A stretch of DNA of 64,000 nt from Arthrobacter sp. Marseille-P9274 (GTDB taxonomy: Bacteria > Actinomycetota > Actinomycetes > Actinomycetales > Micrococcaceae). A program made the position numbers and the translations under genes. Within the stretch, counting starts at the first letter, position 1, and every line of letters starts with the position of its first letter. The stretch covers positions 1,896,033 through 1,960,032 of the forward strand of contig NZ_CAMPOV010000001.1 in NCBI RefSeq assembly GCF_946892675.1, in the 5' to 3' direction. The notes below the pieces were generated by a model. The model had not been told where the DNA came from. It saw only the letters and a program-made list of their open reading frames with translations, and did no database searches. Positions 51,118-60,498 of this stretch are shown here, in pieces.

Positions 51118-54100
51118 CTATTGGGCAGCGGCAAGCACCGTCTGGGCGGTCGACCCGTGGCGGCCCTTCGTGACCCGCAACTGCGCACCGATCCGCTGCT
51201 TCATCTCGGCGACGTGGCTGACCAGGCCGACGACCCGCCCGCCGTCCCGCAGTCCTTCGAGGGCGTCCATCACCTGCTCGAGCGACTGCTCGTCGAGACT
51301 GCCGAAACCCTCATCAACGAACAGCGTTTCGATGTCGATGCCGCCGGATTCGGCCTGCACCACGTCGGCGAGCCCGAGTGCCAGGGCCAACGACGCCATG
51401 AAGGATTCGCCGCCGGACAGCGTGGCCGTGTCCCGCCGCAGCCCGGTCCATTCGTCGCTCACGTGCAGCCCCAGCCCGGACTTCTTGTTGCCGGACTTCG
51501 AGTCATCGTGCACCAGGGTGTAGCGGCCATCCGTCATGGCGTTAAGCCGTTCCGATGCTGCCGCGGCAATCTGTTCGAGCCTGGCCGCCAGCACGTAGGT
51601 GGCCAGCGTCATTTTGCGGTCGTTGTCCCCCAGGCCGCGCACGGTGTCTGCGACCGACCTGACGAGTTCGAAGCGTTCCTCGACCGGCCGCAGGCGGGCC
51701 AGTTGCTCCGCGAGCCGGGTTCGGTAGCCCGCCAACTGTTCCTGCGCGGCCTTCACCATCCCGAGGCGCACCGCTTCCCGGCGGATCTCCTCGTCCAGCG
51801 CGCGCGCCTGCTGCCGGGCCGCTTCGACGTCTTCGGCCTTCGGGAGGCTCACGTTGTTTTCGGCTGCCGCCCGGGCCCTGATGACAGCGGCCGATTCAGC
51901 CAGCAGCCGCAGCCGCTGGCCGGTTTCGTCGTAAGCCTTCCGGCGGCGCGTCAGGTCGGCAAGCGCCGCCTGGTCCAGCAGCGCGACGCGGGCTTCTTCT
52001 TCCGTGCCGAACTCCGATTCCGCCACCGCCGCGGCGAGTTCCTCCTCCGCCCGGTCGAGGGCCTGGCTTGCGTGGTCACGCTGGACCAGCAACTCCGTAC
52101 ACGCGGTGATCAGCCGCTCGAGCCGGGTAAGTTCGGCCACTCGGTCCTGGAGCTGGCCGCCTTCCGGCAGGACTTCGGCGAGCCTTCGTTCAAGCTCCGC
52201 GATACGGGTACGGGCGGACCTCAACTCGGATTCTGCCGTGGCCCGGTCCACGGCCGTTGCCGAAAGCTGCTGCTGCAGCGACTGCAACCGCCGGGCATTG
52301 TCCTGGATCTTTTCCTGGAGGTTCTCCAGCCGACGGCGTTCGGCGAGGGCGGCCTCCAGCCGTTCCTCGGCAGCGCGCACAGCATCGTCCGCTTCGTCCG
52401 GGGACGTCGTCCCGCCGCGTGAAGCCAAGACCGAGAGCTCCTGCTCCAGCGCGGAGCAGGCTTGCTGCGCTGCCACATGCCGGGCTTCGGCTTCCGCGTG
52501 CCGGCTCCGTGCCTGCCCTTCCTGCTCGCGGGTGACAAGTCCATCCCGATCAGGCTCCGCCGGGGCCGGGTGTTCGGTTCCGCCACACACCGGGCAAGGG
52601 CCGCCTGCTGTCAGTGTCTCTGCCAGTTCCGCGGCGGCCTGTTCCAGCCGCCGCTCCAGCAGCTGCAGCCAGCCCTGCTTAAGGTCGAGCTGCTCTGCCT
52701 GGGCCAGGTCGCGGCGCCGACGGGCGTCCTCGGTCCTGCGGCCACAGTCGGCGTAGGCAGCGACGGCTTCCCTGATGTCCTTCGCCTGGTCCACCCTTTC
52801 GGCCAGCAAAGCCGGATCCTGCGGGAGCCGCTCGACGGATTCAAGCTGCGACTGAAGCAGCACCTGTTCCTGCTCCGCCTCCCGCTGCCCCTTTTCCGCC
52901 GCTTCCAGCTGTGCCCGCAGGTCTGCGACGTGCCGGTCCTTCCGCAGCCCGGCTTCCTTGGCTTCTGCCAGCCGCTCCGCCTCGGGGAGCATGGCGCGGG
53001 CACGGCCGAGCTCGTCCGAAAGCTGCCTCGAGATACCGTCCAGCAGATCCTTGCCCCCGCGGTCCGGTTCCGGGCGGTCCGCTGCGAAGTGCGGATAGAG
53101 CCTGTGGGCCTGCGCGGCGTCCGAGCTCTCGAAGAAGTCCTTGGTGGCCTGCTCCACTGCCCGGGCTGCCTGGTCCCGGTGCCGGATCGGCGCCGCGAGC
53201 AGTTCCGCGGCCCGGTGCGCTTCCAGCGTCCCCATGAGCTCGGCGTGCGCTGTGGCACCTGCCCGGTGGGCGGCCGCCAGCTTCTCCATGCCGGCCAGTT
53301 CGGCGGCATCGGCCAGGGCGCGTTCCTGGACGACAATGGCGTCCTGCAGCCGTTGGACCTGCTGCCGCCCGTCATCCACTGCGGACCGGCCAACGGCGGC
53401 CTTCTCCGCCAACGCTCCTTCCAAGAACTGGAACAGGTCCTCATCCGGCAGCGATTCCGCGGGCAGCGCGTCCTCAGGCAAGTGGCGCTGCGCTTCTTCC
53501 AACGCCCGGGCCCGGAGCTGGCCGATGCCCGCCCCGGCGGCCTCGTAGGCTGTCCTCGCTTTGGCCGCTTCGTCCGCGAGCAACTGCTCTACCGTTTCGA
53601 AGCGCTCAGTATTGAACAGGCGCTGCAGCAGCGGCCGCCGGTCTTTGGCGTCGGCCCGCAGGAAGGCCGCGAAGTCTCCCTGCGGAAGCAGCACTACCTT
53701 GGTGAACTGCTCGAGGCTCATGCCGAGGATGGCCAGGAGTTCGGAACCAGCTTCATCATTGCGCCAGGTCTTCGGGATCCATGCGCCATCCGCCTTTTCG
53801 CGGAGCAGGGTCAGCGCCTTCTCCGTCACGGACCCCTTGCGGGAGCGGCTGGAGGGCCGTTCCCACTGGGGGCTGCGCGTCACTTCAAAACGCCGGTTGC
53901 GGGCGCTGAACTCGCAGACGACTTCCGGGACGGCGTCCGGAGCCGCGTGGTCGCTGCGCAGCCGCTTGCCCTGCTGCCGCGCGCCGGGAACCGAGCCGTA
54001 AAGTGCGAAGCAGACAGCGTCCAGGATGCTTGTCTTGCCGGCGCCGGTGGGTCCGTTCAGCAGGAACAGTCCCTGGCTGCTGAGCTCATCGAAGTCAATG

Positions 54101-54156
54101 ACTTCGCGTCCCGCGAAGGGCCCGAACGCCTGGATCTCGAGGCGGTGGATCCTCAT
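51118..54156 (-). CDS. sbcC: Exonuclease SbcCD, ATPase subunit SbcC
   Basis: SMC/Rad50-like ATPase of 1012 residues that with SbcD trims hairpins and DNA ends. The N-terminal Walker A is NGPTGAGKTSILDAVCF (about 34-50), followed by a long Glu/Arg/Ala-rich coiled coil; the zinc-hook CPVC lies in GGPCPVCGGTEHP near residue 520; the C-terminal signature LSGGESFMASLALALGLADVV and Walker B TLFVDEGFGSLD follow near 910-955. The ATG overlaps the sbcD stop by 4 bp. Confidence 0.95.
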   Translation of the reverse strand: MRIHRLEIQAFGPFAGREVIDFDELSSQGLFLLNGPTGAGKTSILDAVCFALYGSVPGARQQGKRLRSDHAAPDAVPEVVCEFSARNRRFEVTRSPQWERPSSRSRKGSVTEKALTLLREKADGAWIPKTWRNDEAGSELLAILGMSLEQFTKVVLLPQGDFAAFLRADAKDRRPLLQRLFNTERFETVEQLLADEAAKARTAYEAAGAGIGQLRARALEEAQRHLPEDALPAESLPDEDLFQFLEGALAEKAAVGRSAVDDGRQQVQRLQDAIVVQERALADAAELAGMEKLAAAHRAGATAHAELMGTLEAHRAAELLAAPIRHRDQAARAVEQATKDFFESSDAAQAHRLYPHFAADRPEPDRGGKDLLDGISRQLSDELGRARAMLPEAERLAEAKEAGLRKDRHVADLRAQLEAAEKGQREAEQEQVLLQSQLESVERLPQDPALLAERVDQAKDIREAVAAYADCGRRTEDARRRRDLAQAEQLDLKQGWLQLLERRLEQAAAELAETLTAGGPCPVCGGTEHPAPAEPDRDGLVTREQEGQARSRHAEAEARHVAAQQACSALEQELSVLASRGGTTSPDEADDAVRAAEERLEAALAERRRLENLQEKIQDNARRLQSLQQQLSATAVDRATAESELRSARTRIAELERRLAEVLPEGGQLQDRVAELTRLERLITACTELLVQRDHASQALDRAEEELAAAVAESEFGTEEEARVALLDQAALADLTRRRKAYDETGQRLRLLAESAAVIRARAAAENNVSLPKAEDVEAARQQARALDEEIRREAVRLGMVKAAQEQLAGYRTRLAEQLARLRPVEERFELVRSVADTVRGLGDNDRKMTLATYVLAARLEQIAAAASERLNAMTDGRYTLVHDDSKSGNKKSGLGLHVSDEWTGLRRDTATLSGGESFMASLALALGLADVVQAESGGIDIETLFVDEGFGSLDEQSLEQVMDALEGLRDGGRVVGLVSHVAEMKQRIGAQLRVTKGRHGSTAQTVLAAAQ

Positions 54157-55313
54157 GCCGACACCTCCGCGGCTGCCGCTCCGGCCAGCGTGTCCCGGAG
54201 GAGTTCCCGCTCCGCGTCGTTGGCATCGCGGGAACGGACGTGGTCGAGGAAGCCACAGCAGAGCTCAAGGTCATTCCGGGCCTCGGCGATCCTCCGGCTG
54301 TAGCTCATCGCCGCCTTCTCCGGCGGGGAGGCTGGCTCGAAGGACAGCATCAGCGTGTCGGCGAATCGCTGGCGAAGGCGTTCCATGGCCTTGGCCGGGC
54401 GCTCGTCGTCAGTCAGAGTGATCTGGCAGTAGGCGTCCTCTGCCCAGGCGTAGTCGGGTGAAGCCAGCAGTTCCTCCAAGGTTCCCTTCAACACCGCCAG
54501 GCGCCGGGCCGCGGGCCAGTTCACCGGCTCGACCGAGGTAAGTCCGTCCCCGGCGAATTCCAGGATGAATCCGCCCTTCTCGTGCCCCGCTTCGGAAAAC
54601 GAGTAGGGCAGCGGCGAGCCGGAATAGCGGACCGTGTCGCTCAGTTTCTGGCGTCCGTGCAGATGGCCCAGTGCCGCGTAGTCCAGCCCGTCGAACAGAT
54701 CGAGCGGAACTGCCCCGACGCCGCCGATGCTGAGGTCCCGTTCGCTGTCTGAGGTCAGGCCTCCGCTGGCGAAGGTGTGGGCCATGACGAGCGAATGTAC
54801 GCGCCCCTTCGAGCGCCTGGCCTCGAGGTCATCCCGCACCCGGTCGAGGGCGGCGCGGGTCACCGCGGCGTGGCTGGGAACCGAAGCCCCGAGTTCTTCC
54901 GCGGTCAGCCGGGGTTCGAGATAAGGAATGCCGTAGACGGCCAACGTAGCCGTCCCGAGGTCCAGTTCGACCGGAATGGCCAGCTGGTCCAGCCTGGTAC
55001 GCAAATGCACGCCGCCGTGGGCCAGGATCTCCGATCCGAACCCGAGCCGGGACGCGGAGTCATGGTTGCCGCTGCTGAGGATGACGGCCGCGCCCGCCTC
55101 CCGAATCCGGGAGAGCGTTTCCGAAAAGAGCGTCACTGCGTCCACCCCGGGCAGCGCACGGTCATAGACATCCCCGGCGATCAGCACAACATCGATACCC
55201 CGACTGCTGACCGTTTCAAGCAGCTGGTCGACGAAATGCCGTTGCGCAGCGAGCATGCCGACGCCGTGGAACGATCGGCCGAAATGCCAGTCGGATGTGT
55301 GCAGTAACCTCAT
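54153..55313 (-). CDS. sbcD: Exonuclease SbcCD, nuclease subunit SbcD
   Basis: Mre11-like metallophosphoesterase nuclease of 386 residues. The metal-binding motifs are in order: HTSDWHFGRSFHGV (about 5-18), IAGDVYDRALPG (about 45-56), SGNHDSASRLGF (about 81-92), and later AHTFASGG and ALGHLHGRQ. First gene of the sbcDC pair, coupled to sbcC by a 4-bp overlap. Confidence 0.95.
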   Translation of the reverse strand: MRLLHTSDWHFGRSFHGVGMLAAQRHFVDQLLETVSSRGIDVVLIAGDVYDRALPGVDAVTLFSETLSRIREAGAAVILSSGNHDSASRLGFGSEILAHGGVHLRTRLDQLAIPVELDLGTATLAVYGIPYLEPRLTAEELGASVPSHAAVTRAALDRVRDDLEARRSKGRVHSLVMAHTFASGGLTSDSERDLSIGGVGAVPLDLFDGLDYAALGHLHGRQKLSDTVRYSGSPLPYSFSEAGHEKGGFILEFAGDGLTSVEPVNWPAARRLAVLKGTLEELLASPDYAWAEDAYCQITLTDDERPAKAMERLRQRFADTLMLSFEPASPPEKAAMSYSRRIAEARNDLELCCGFLDHVRSRDANDAERELLRDTLAGAAAAEVSA

Positions 55314-55406
55314 GCCTTCAACGCTATCCGCGCCCTCCGACAGTTTTGCGCAAGCAGGGGCGGCACGTCCGCATTTGGTCGTGCCGCCCCTGCCCTGGCT
55401 GCCGCC

Positions 55407-56408
55407 TTACTTTTCCTGGTCCCGCTTGCTGCCTGCCCCGCCGTCGAAGAAGTCGCGTGCCTCCTCGGCGCCGCGGTCGTCCTTCGCGGCGGCCTGAGCC
55501 TCCGCGGCGGGGGCGGAAGAGGCTGCGGAAGAGACGGCTGGCCGGCCGGCATCACGGGTATCGGCGGCAACCGGGGTTCCGGCAGGGGCCTGCTCCTGCA
55601 CCGTGTCCTCCGGCGCCTCGACTGCCGCGTCGTCCTCGGCCTTGGCCGGCGGGACCGTCTCGGCGCTGCGGTACAGCAGGCCGGCGATGACGGCGCCCAG
55701 CAGCGGGGCGACCCAGAAGAGCCAGAGTTCGCCCAGCGCGGCCGGCTCGGCGAAGTACACACCGGCCGTGGAACGGGCCGGGTTCATGCCCGCGTTGGAG
55801 ATCGGAATGAGGACCGCGGACAAGACTGCGAACGCGAAGCCGACGGCGTAGGGCGCGCCGCGCAGCCGCTCCTTCGAGGAAGTCGCGCCGAGATAGACGG
55901 CGACGAGGACGGCCGTGGCAATGGTCTCGGCAAGGAAAACTCCGGCCAGGCCGAAGCCCAGCTCGTCGCCGCTGGCATACTTGTTCGCCACCGAGCTGAA
56001 CACCTGTGCGGCCTGGCTGCCCACGGGATGGCTGAGCATCACGACCCACAGCACCACGGCCGCCAGCGACGTGCCGGCCAGCTGAGCGATGACGTACGGG
56101 AGGACGCTCTTCCAGCGGGTCCGCCCGGCGAGCGCGCTGCCCAGCGTGATGGCGGGATTGAAGTGGCCGCCGGAGATATACCCGAAGGCCAGCATCCCCG
56201 CGACGACGGCGAGGCCGAAGCCGAACGGAACGGCGAATCCGCCCTGGGGATTGAACATGCCGATGCCCATGGCGCCGAAGAACAACAGGAAAGCCCCGGC
56301 GGCCTCGGCTGCAATGCGGGCCGACAGCCCGTAGCCCTCACCCAGGCGGAGCGGGCGCGCAGCCGCGGGTCCTGCCGCCTCCGGTCGCGCGGTCTGGTCT
56401 GCCGACAT
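55407..56408 (-). CDS. Aquaporin/MIP family channel with long C-terminal tail
   Basis: Six-helix channel with both NPA loops: GGHFNPAIT (about 83-91) and NAGMNPARS (about 205-213). The residue pattern after the second NPA (ARS) is aquaporin-like rather than glycerol facilitator-like. The core ends near residue 250; an Ala/Glu/Asp-rich, probably disordered tail of about 80 residues follows. It lies between sbcD and a divergent hydrolase gene, with no evident functional link. Confidence 0.9.
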   Translation of the reverse strand: MSADQTARPEAAGPAAARPLRLGEGYGLSARIAAEAAGAFLLFFGAMGIGMFNPQGGFAVPFGFGLAVVAGMLAFGYISGGHFNPAITLGSALAGRTRWKSVLPYVIAQLAGTSLAAVVLWVVMLSHPVGSQAAQVFSSVANKYASGDELGFGLAGVFLAETIATAVLVAVYLGATSSKERLRGAPYAVGFAFAVLSAVLIPISNAGMNPARSTAGVYFAEPAALGELWLFWVAPLLGAVIAGLLYRSAETVPPAKAEDDAAVEAPEDTVQEQAPAGTPVAADTRDAGRPAVSSAASSAPAAEAQAAAKDDRGAEEARDFFDGGAGSKRDQEK

Positions 56409-56543
56409 GTAGTAAGTACCTCCTCGGACCGGCCCGACGCCGGCATTTTGAACACAAACGGTTACAGCGTTTCACCGCTGACTGGGAATTTGCTGAACGC
56501 CTGCTGGGCCAAAGGCTCCGGGCCTCCCTCATAGACTGGTCTG

Positions 56544-57656
56544 GTGAACGACGCCCAGCACCCCGCGGAATCCGGCCTCCCTTCCCCAGCCACCCCGAAT
56601 TCGTCCGGCACGGCCGGTCCCACTGGTTTCCCGTCGCGCGTGCGCGGATGCCTGCTCGGGGGCTCACTCGGCGACCAGCTGGGCTATCCGGTCACCGCAA
56701 GCAGCCTGGCAGGCATCAGGATCCGGTTCGGAGCCGAGGGCCTGCGCGGCTTCGACCAACTGCCCGACGGCGCCCGCATTTCCGGCACGACGCAGCTGGC
56801 GCTCTACACGGTGGATGCGCTCGTCGAGGCGCTCGAGTGGGCAAATTCCGGCACTGCCGCCGACGAGACCGCGTGCCTGTGGCTTTCCTATTTGCGCTGG
56901 TACGCCGGCCAGGAAGGCAGGTTCCCGGAGACGGCACCGCAGCCCCTGCCTCGCTGGATCGACGAACGGCAGCTACTGCATGAGCGGCGCTCCCCCAGCG
57001 CTGCCTGCCTGGCGGCCTTGGCCACGGGCGAGATGGGCAGCCGCGTCCGGCCGCTGAATCCCGCGGCCGAGGGCGCCGAGAGCGTTGCCCGGTCCGCAGC
57101 CTTCGGGCTGCTGCCGCATGTGGCGCCCGAATTCGCCGCCCGCCTCGCGGTTCACGGCGCCGCGTTGACCCACGGGCATCCAGTGGCGCAGCAGGGCGCG
57201 GCGGCCTTCAGCGGCATGATCCGGCTCCTCGCCCACGAGGGTGCCTCACCGGCCCGGGCCGCGGCGGCGGTGCTGGCGGGCTTGGAATCCGACCCCGAGG
57301 CCTCCCGCCTGGCCGGCCGGCTGCGGGCCGCCCTTCGGCTAGGAGAGTCGGGACAGGTACCGACGGAGGAGCGCCGGGACGCGCTCGGTGCCGGTCTGGC
57401 CGCCGACGAAGCCCTCGCCGTCGCGCTGTACGCGGTCCTGGTCGGGGAGGACCCGGACCCGCAGGAGCACTTCCGTTCCACTCTGGCCCTGGCCATCAAC
57501 GACGACGGCGACAGTTCCTCCGTCGGCAGCATTGCCGGCAGCCTGCTCGGCGCCTACTACGGAGAGGCGGCGCTGCCGCCGGCATGGCTCGCCAGTGCCG
57601 AGGGGACCGAGGAGGTCACCGCAATGGCTGCCCTCTTCCTGGCCCAGACCGCCTGA
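56544..57656 (+). CDS. ADP-ribosylglycohydrolase-family protein, degenerate metal site
   Basis: 370 residues with the ARH/DraG helical fold: GCLLGGSLGDQLGYPV (about 35-50) and the C-terminal AGSLLGAYYG (about 333-342). The metal-binding motifs are damaged. The usual TDDT before QMAL reads SGTT (ISGTTQLAL, about 79-87), and the C-terminal DTDT reads DSSS. Since these Asp residues hold the two Mg ions, hydrolase activity is doubtful; a pseudoenzyme or binding role is possible. GTG start. Thirty bp upstream of the SDR gene. Confidence 0.83.
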   Translation: MNDAQHPAESGLPSPATPNSSGTAGPTGFPSRVRGCLLGGSLGDQLGYPVTASSLAGIRIRFGAEGLRGFDQLPDGARISGTTQLALYTVDALVEALEWANSGTAADETACLWLSYLRWYAGQEGRFPETAPQPLPRWIDERQLLHERRSPSAACLAALATGEMGSRVRPLNPAAEGAESVARSAAFGLLPHVAPEFAARLAVHGAALTHGHPVAQQGAAAFSGMIRLLAHEGASPARAAAAVLAGLESDPEASRLAGRLRAALRLGESGQVPTEERRDALGAGLAADEALAVALYAVLVGEDPDPQEHFRSTLALAINDDGDSSSVGSIAGSLLGAYYGEAALPPAWLASAEGTEEVTAMAALFLAQTA

Positions 57657-57686
57657 CCCCGGGCCCGGCCCGCCTAGGAGTATCGC

Positions 57687-58613
57687 GTGAACGAAGCGCA
57701 CGACCCCACGGACATCCCGCCGCTGCATGGACGGACCATCGTGGTGACCGGCGGCAACGCCGGACTGGGCTATTTCGCCTCGGAGCAGCTGGCGGCAGCC
57801 GGAGCCCATGTGGTCATCGCGGCGCGGAATCAGTCCAGGGCCGCCGCCGCGGCGGCCGCCATCACTGCGCGCATTCCCGGCGCGCGGATCAGCTGCGAAC
57901 CACTCGATCTGGCCAGCCTGGACTCGGTCCACACTGCAGTTGCGTCCTTGGCCCGCCTCGAGCGGATCGATGCGCTGCTGGCCAACGCTGGGGTCATCGG
58001 ATCACCCACTCGACGGGACACGGCAGACGGTTTCGAGCTGCAGTTCGGCACCAACCACCTGGGCCACTACGCGCTGATCTGCGGCCTCCTGCCTGAGCTT
58101 GAGCGGCACCGTGCCCGGATCGTCCACGTCGGCAGCATCAGCCACCGGTGGGTCCGGCCTGGCTTCCGCTCCGCCGCCCATCCGGAGAGCTACTCCAGCT
58201 ACCGCCAGTACGCGCTGTCCAAGCTCGCCGTCATGAGCTTCGGCTTCGAGCTGGCCTGCCTCCTCGAGCTGTCCGGCTCCAGCGTCAGTTCCGTGGTGGC
58301 ACATCCCGGCTACGCCCGCAGCATGTTCACGCCTTCCAGGCCGGGGATCGAGGTGCGGCCGCATCCGGGCCGGATGCAGCGGTTGCTGGCCCGCCCGTTT
58401 GCCCAAGGCAAGGACGACGGCGCGACGCCGCTGGTGCACGCTGTCGGCGGCCCGGATGTACGCAGCGGCGAGTACTGGGGGCCGGACGGTTTCTTCCAGC
58501 TCACCGGGCGGCCGGCACTGGTCCGGCCGCGGCCGCACGCGCTCGAGCGCAATGCGGCGTCCCGCCTGATCGACCTTTCGCGCGACCTGACCGGGTCCCG
58601 GCTCCCGCTGTAG
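57687..58613 (+). CDS. Short-chain dehydrogenase/reductase
   Basis: 308 residues with a Rossmann fold: cofactor motif TGGNAGLGYF (about 17-26), NAG (about 101-103), and catalytic YxxxK in YALSKLAV (about 172-179). The overall shape resembles the retinol-dehydrogenase/WWOX-like SDR group. GTG start with AGGAG upstream. Follows the ARH gene after 30 bp and may be co-transcribed. Substrate unknown. Confidence 0.88.
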   Translation: MNEAHDPTDIPPLHGRTIVVTGGNAGLGYFASEQLAAAGAHVVIAARNQSRAAAAAAAITARIPGARISCEPLDLASLDSVHTAVASLARLERIDALLANAGVIGSPTRRDTADGFELQFGTNHLGHYALICGLLPELERHRARIVHVGSISHRWVRPGFRSAAHPESYSSYRQYALSKLAVMSFGFELACLLELSGSSVSSVVAHPGYARSMFTPSRPGIEVRPHPGRMQRLLARPFAQGKDDGATPLVHAVGGPDVRSGEYWGPDGFFQLTGRPALVRPRPHALERNAASRLIDLSRDLTGSRLPL

Positions 58614-58676
58614 GCCGGGCGGCCCCGGCAGCGTCGCCGGTTTGGCCGACCCGGAAGCCTTCCGGAAGCACGCCGC

Positions 58677-59690
58677 CTAGGCGCTGGCCGCCGGCCATTC
58701 GCCGCCGAGCATCTGCAGGAACTCGCCCTCGGAAAGGACTTCGATCTGCTGGCCCCGGCCGTGCAGCTGGAGCACCTTCTGCGCCTTGGCGGTGATGCGG
58801 CCGCGCTTGAGGTCCGCTGCAACAAAACCGTCCCCCACCACCAGCACGGTGGTCTTCCGGGTGACGCTGCTGGCCGGCTGCGCGCCGAGGGCGGCGGCGC
58901 GGCTCTTGGCCTGCTGCCGCTCGATGCCCAGGTTGCCGGTGAAGACCACGGTCTGGCCGTACAGCGGGTGGGTCCCGTCCGCCTCCGTGTTGGCCGGCGG
59001 ATTGGCCCCCTCCTGCGGCCAGTAGGCCCAGGCGGTCTGCGGCACCGGACCGCCCGCCTGCAGTTCCTGCCGCTCGCGGGCCGCCAGGGTGGGCTTGGAG
59101 ACGCCGTCCCGTCCCGGCAGGTACTCCTGCAACCGGGACGCCGAAAGCTTCAGCCCCAGGAGCAGTTCCGCCACGCTCGAGGCCTGGTGTCGTCCGGCGA
59201 TGTCGATCATGATGCCGGCGCAGGCGCGCGCGTCCTCGACCGCGTCGTGGTGGTTGCGCAGCGGCACTCCGGCGGCCTCGGCCACGAAGGGCAGCGAATA
59301 GGACACCAGGGAGTAGCTCCGCCGGGAGAGGATGACCGTGCAGGCATAGTCGTACGCCGGCCCGGCCAGCTCGGATACTTCCAGCGCCGAGCGGATGACG
59401 CCGAGGTCGAAGGCGGCGTTGTGTGCCACGACCAGGTCGCCGCCGATGAAGCCTGCCATTTCGGGAAACACATCGCCGAACCGCGGTTTGTCCGCGACCA
59501 TGTCCGCGGTGATGCCGTGGATCTGCACGTTGCGGGGATCGAAGCGGTCGAATCCTTCCGGCGGACGCATGAGCCAGGAAGCTTCCTCGACGACGTTGCC
59601 GTCCCTGACCTTGCTCAGCCCTACCGAACATGGGGAGCCCCGGAATCCGTTTGCTGTCTCGAAGTCGATGGCCGTGAACTCAATTCCCAC
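58677..59690 (-). CDS. DEDDh 3'-5' exonuclease with C-terminal BRCT domain
   Basis: 337 residues. Exo I DFET (D9, E11), Exo II HNAAFDLGV (about 90) and Exo III HHDAVEDARA (about 148) mark a DnaQ/epsilon-type proofreading-like nuclease. A BRCT domain follows at about 240-330 (GQTVVFTGNLG, VTRKTTVLVVGD). This combination is seen in actinobacteria as a DNA-repair accessory protein. Convergent with the SDR gene. Confidence 0.9.
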   Translation of the reverse strand: MGIEFTAIDFETANGFRGSPCSVGLSKVRDGNVVEEASWLMRPPEGFDRFDPRNVQIHGITADMVADKPRFGDVFPEMAGFIGGDLVVAHNAAFDLGVIRSALEVSELAGPAYDYACTVILSRRSYSLVSYSLPFVAEAAGVPLRNHHDAVEDARACAGIMIDIAGRHQASSVAELLLGLKLSASRLQEYLPGRDGVSKPTLAARERQELQAGGPVPQTAWAYWPQEGANPPANTEADGTHPLYGQTVVFTGNLGIERQQAKSRAAALGAQPASSVTRKTTVLVVGDGFVAADLKRGRITAKAQKVLQLHGRGQQIEVLSEGEFLQMLGGEWPAASA

Positions 59691-59730
59691 GTCGCCAAGA
59701 CTACCCGCCGACTCGGACAGTCACGGGGAG

Positions 59731-59796
59731 GCACGACGACGGCGGCCGGCCCTCAGGGAACCCCTGGTCCCTCAAGCCCGGCCGCCGCCGTCGTAC
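59731..59796 (-). terminator. Hairpin downstream of the ABC operon
   Basis: 19-bp near-perfect stem (59731-59749 with 59778-59796) with a 28-nt loop. The minus-strand arm begins GTACGACGGCGGCGGCCGG. The sequence resembles the hairpin at 38564-38609. It follows the ABC membrane-protein stop by about 12 bp. Confidence 0.6.
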
Positions 59797-59808
59797 TTTC
59801 ACGCTGGC

Positions 59809-60498
59809 TCAGGGCGTGGCCCGGCGCAGCGTCAGATAGGAACCGCAGGCCAGCACGGCGCAGAACAGCGAGGCCCAGGCGGAAACACTCAGCGGGGTCT
59901 GCGCCACGAACCACGCGCCGACCTCCGGCCACCAGCCCTGCCACGTGGTCAACGCCACAAGCCCCAGCAGCACGACGGCCACGGCGGCCCACACCACCAG
60001 CATGCCGGTCGCCCGCCAGCGCTTGTAGACCGTGGCGAACCAGAAACCGATCATGAACAGGGCGACCATGGCGATGAAGTAGAAGTAAATCTGCACCGGC
60101 GCCGGCTCACCGGCCAGCCATCCCAGCGCGTAGAGCTGGCCGTTCAGACCCCAGCCGTCCGTGGCCTTCTCGATCAGGCCCAGGATGTAGTAGAGGACGC
60201 TGATGGCCAGCGCCACCACGGCGAACAGCCCTACGGTTCCGAGGTAGAACGTCCGCCGGCTGACGCTCATGGCCTGGGAGAACGGGAACGTCAGCGTCAT
60301 CGACATGATGCCGAGCGCCAGGAAATACCACATCACGGACTGGGCAGCGCCCGAGTAGATGATCTCGCCGCCGCTGGGAACGATCGCCCAGATGGCATAG
60401 GTAATGAGGAACGCGCTGGCCATGATGATCGCGGGGATGCCCAGGTACGTCCATTTATTGATCAGCTGCATGCGTGCAACATTGACCACGCGGTTCAT
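59809..60498 (-). CDS. ABC-2-type membrane protein
   Basis: 229 residues with six hydrophobic segments, e.g. YLGIPAIIMASAFLITYAIWAIV near the start. Membrane partner of the ATPase encoded upstream; its ATG overlaps that gene's stop by 4 bp. No specific substrate motif. Last gene of a GntR-ATPase-permease unit like the ytr operons of Gram-positives, often linked to cell-envelope stress. Confidence 0.85.
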   Translation of the reverse strand: MNRVVNVARMQLINKWTYLGIPAIIMASAFLITYAIWAIVPSGGEIIYSGAAQSVMWYFLALGIMSMTLTFPFSQAMSVSRRTFYLGTVGLFAVVALAISVLYYILGLIEKATDGWGLNGQLYALGWLAGEPAPVQIYFYFIAMVALFMIGFWFATVYKRWRATGMLVVWAAVAVVLLGLVALTTWQGWWPEVGAWFVAQTPLSVSAWASLFCAVLACGSYLTLRRATP

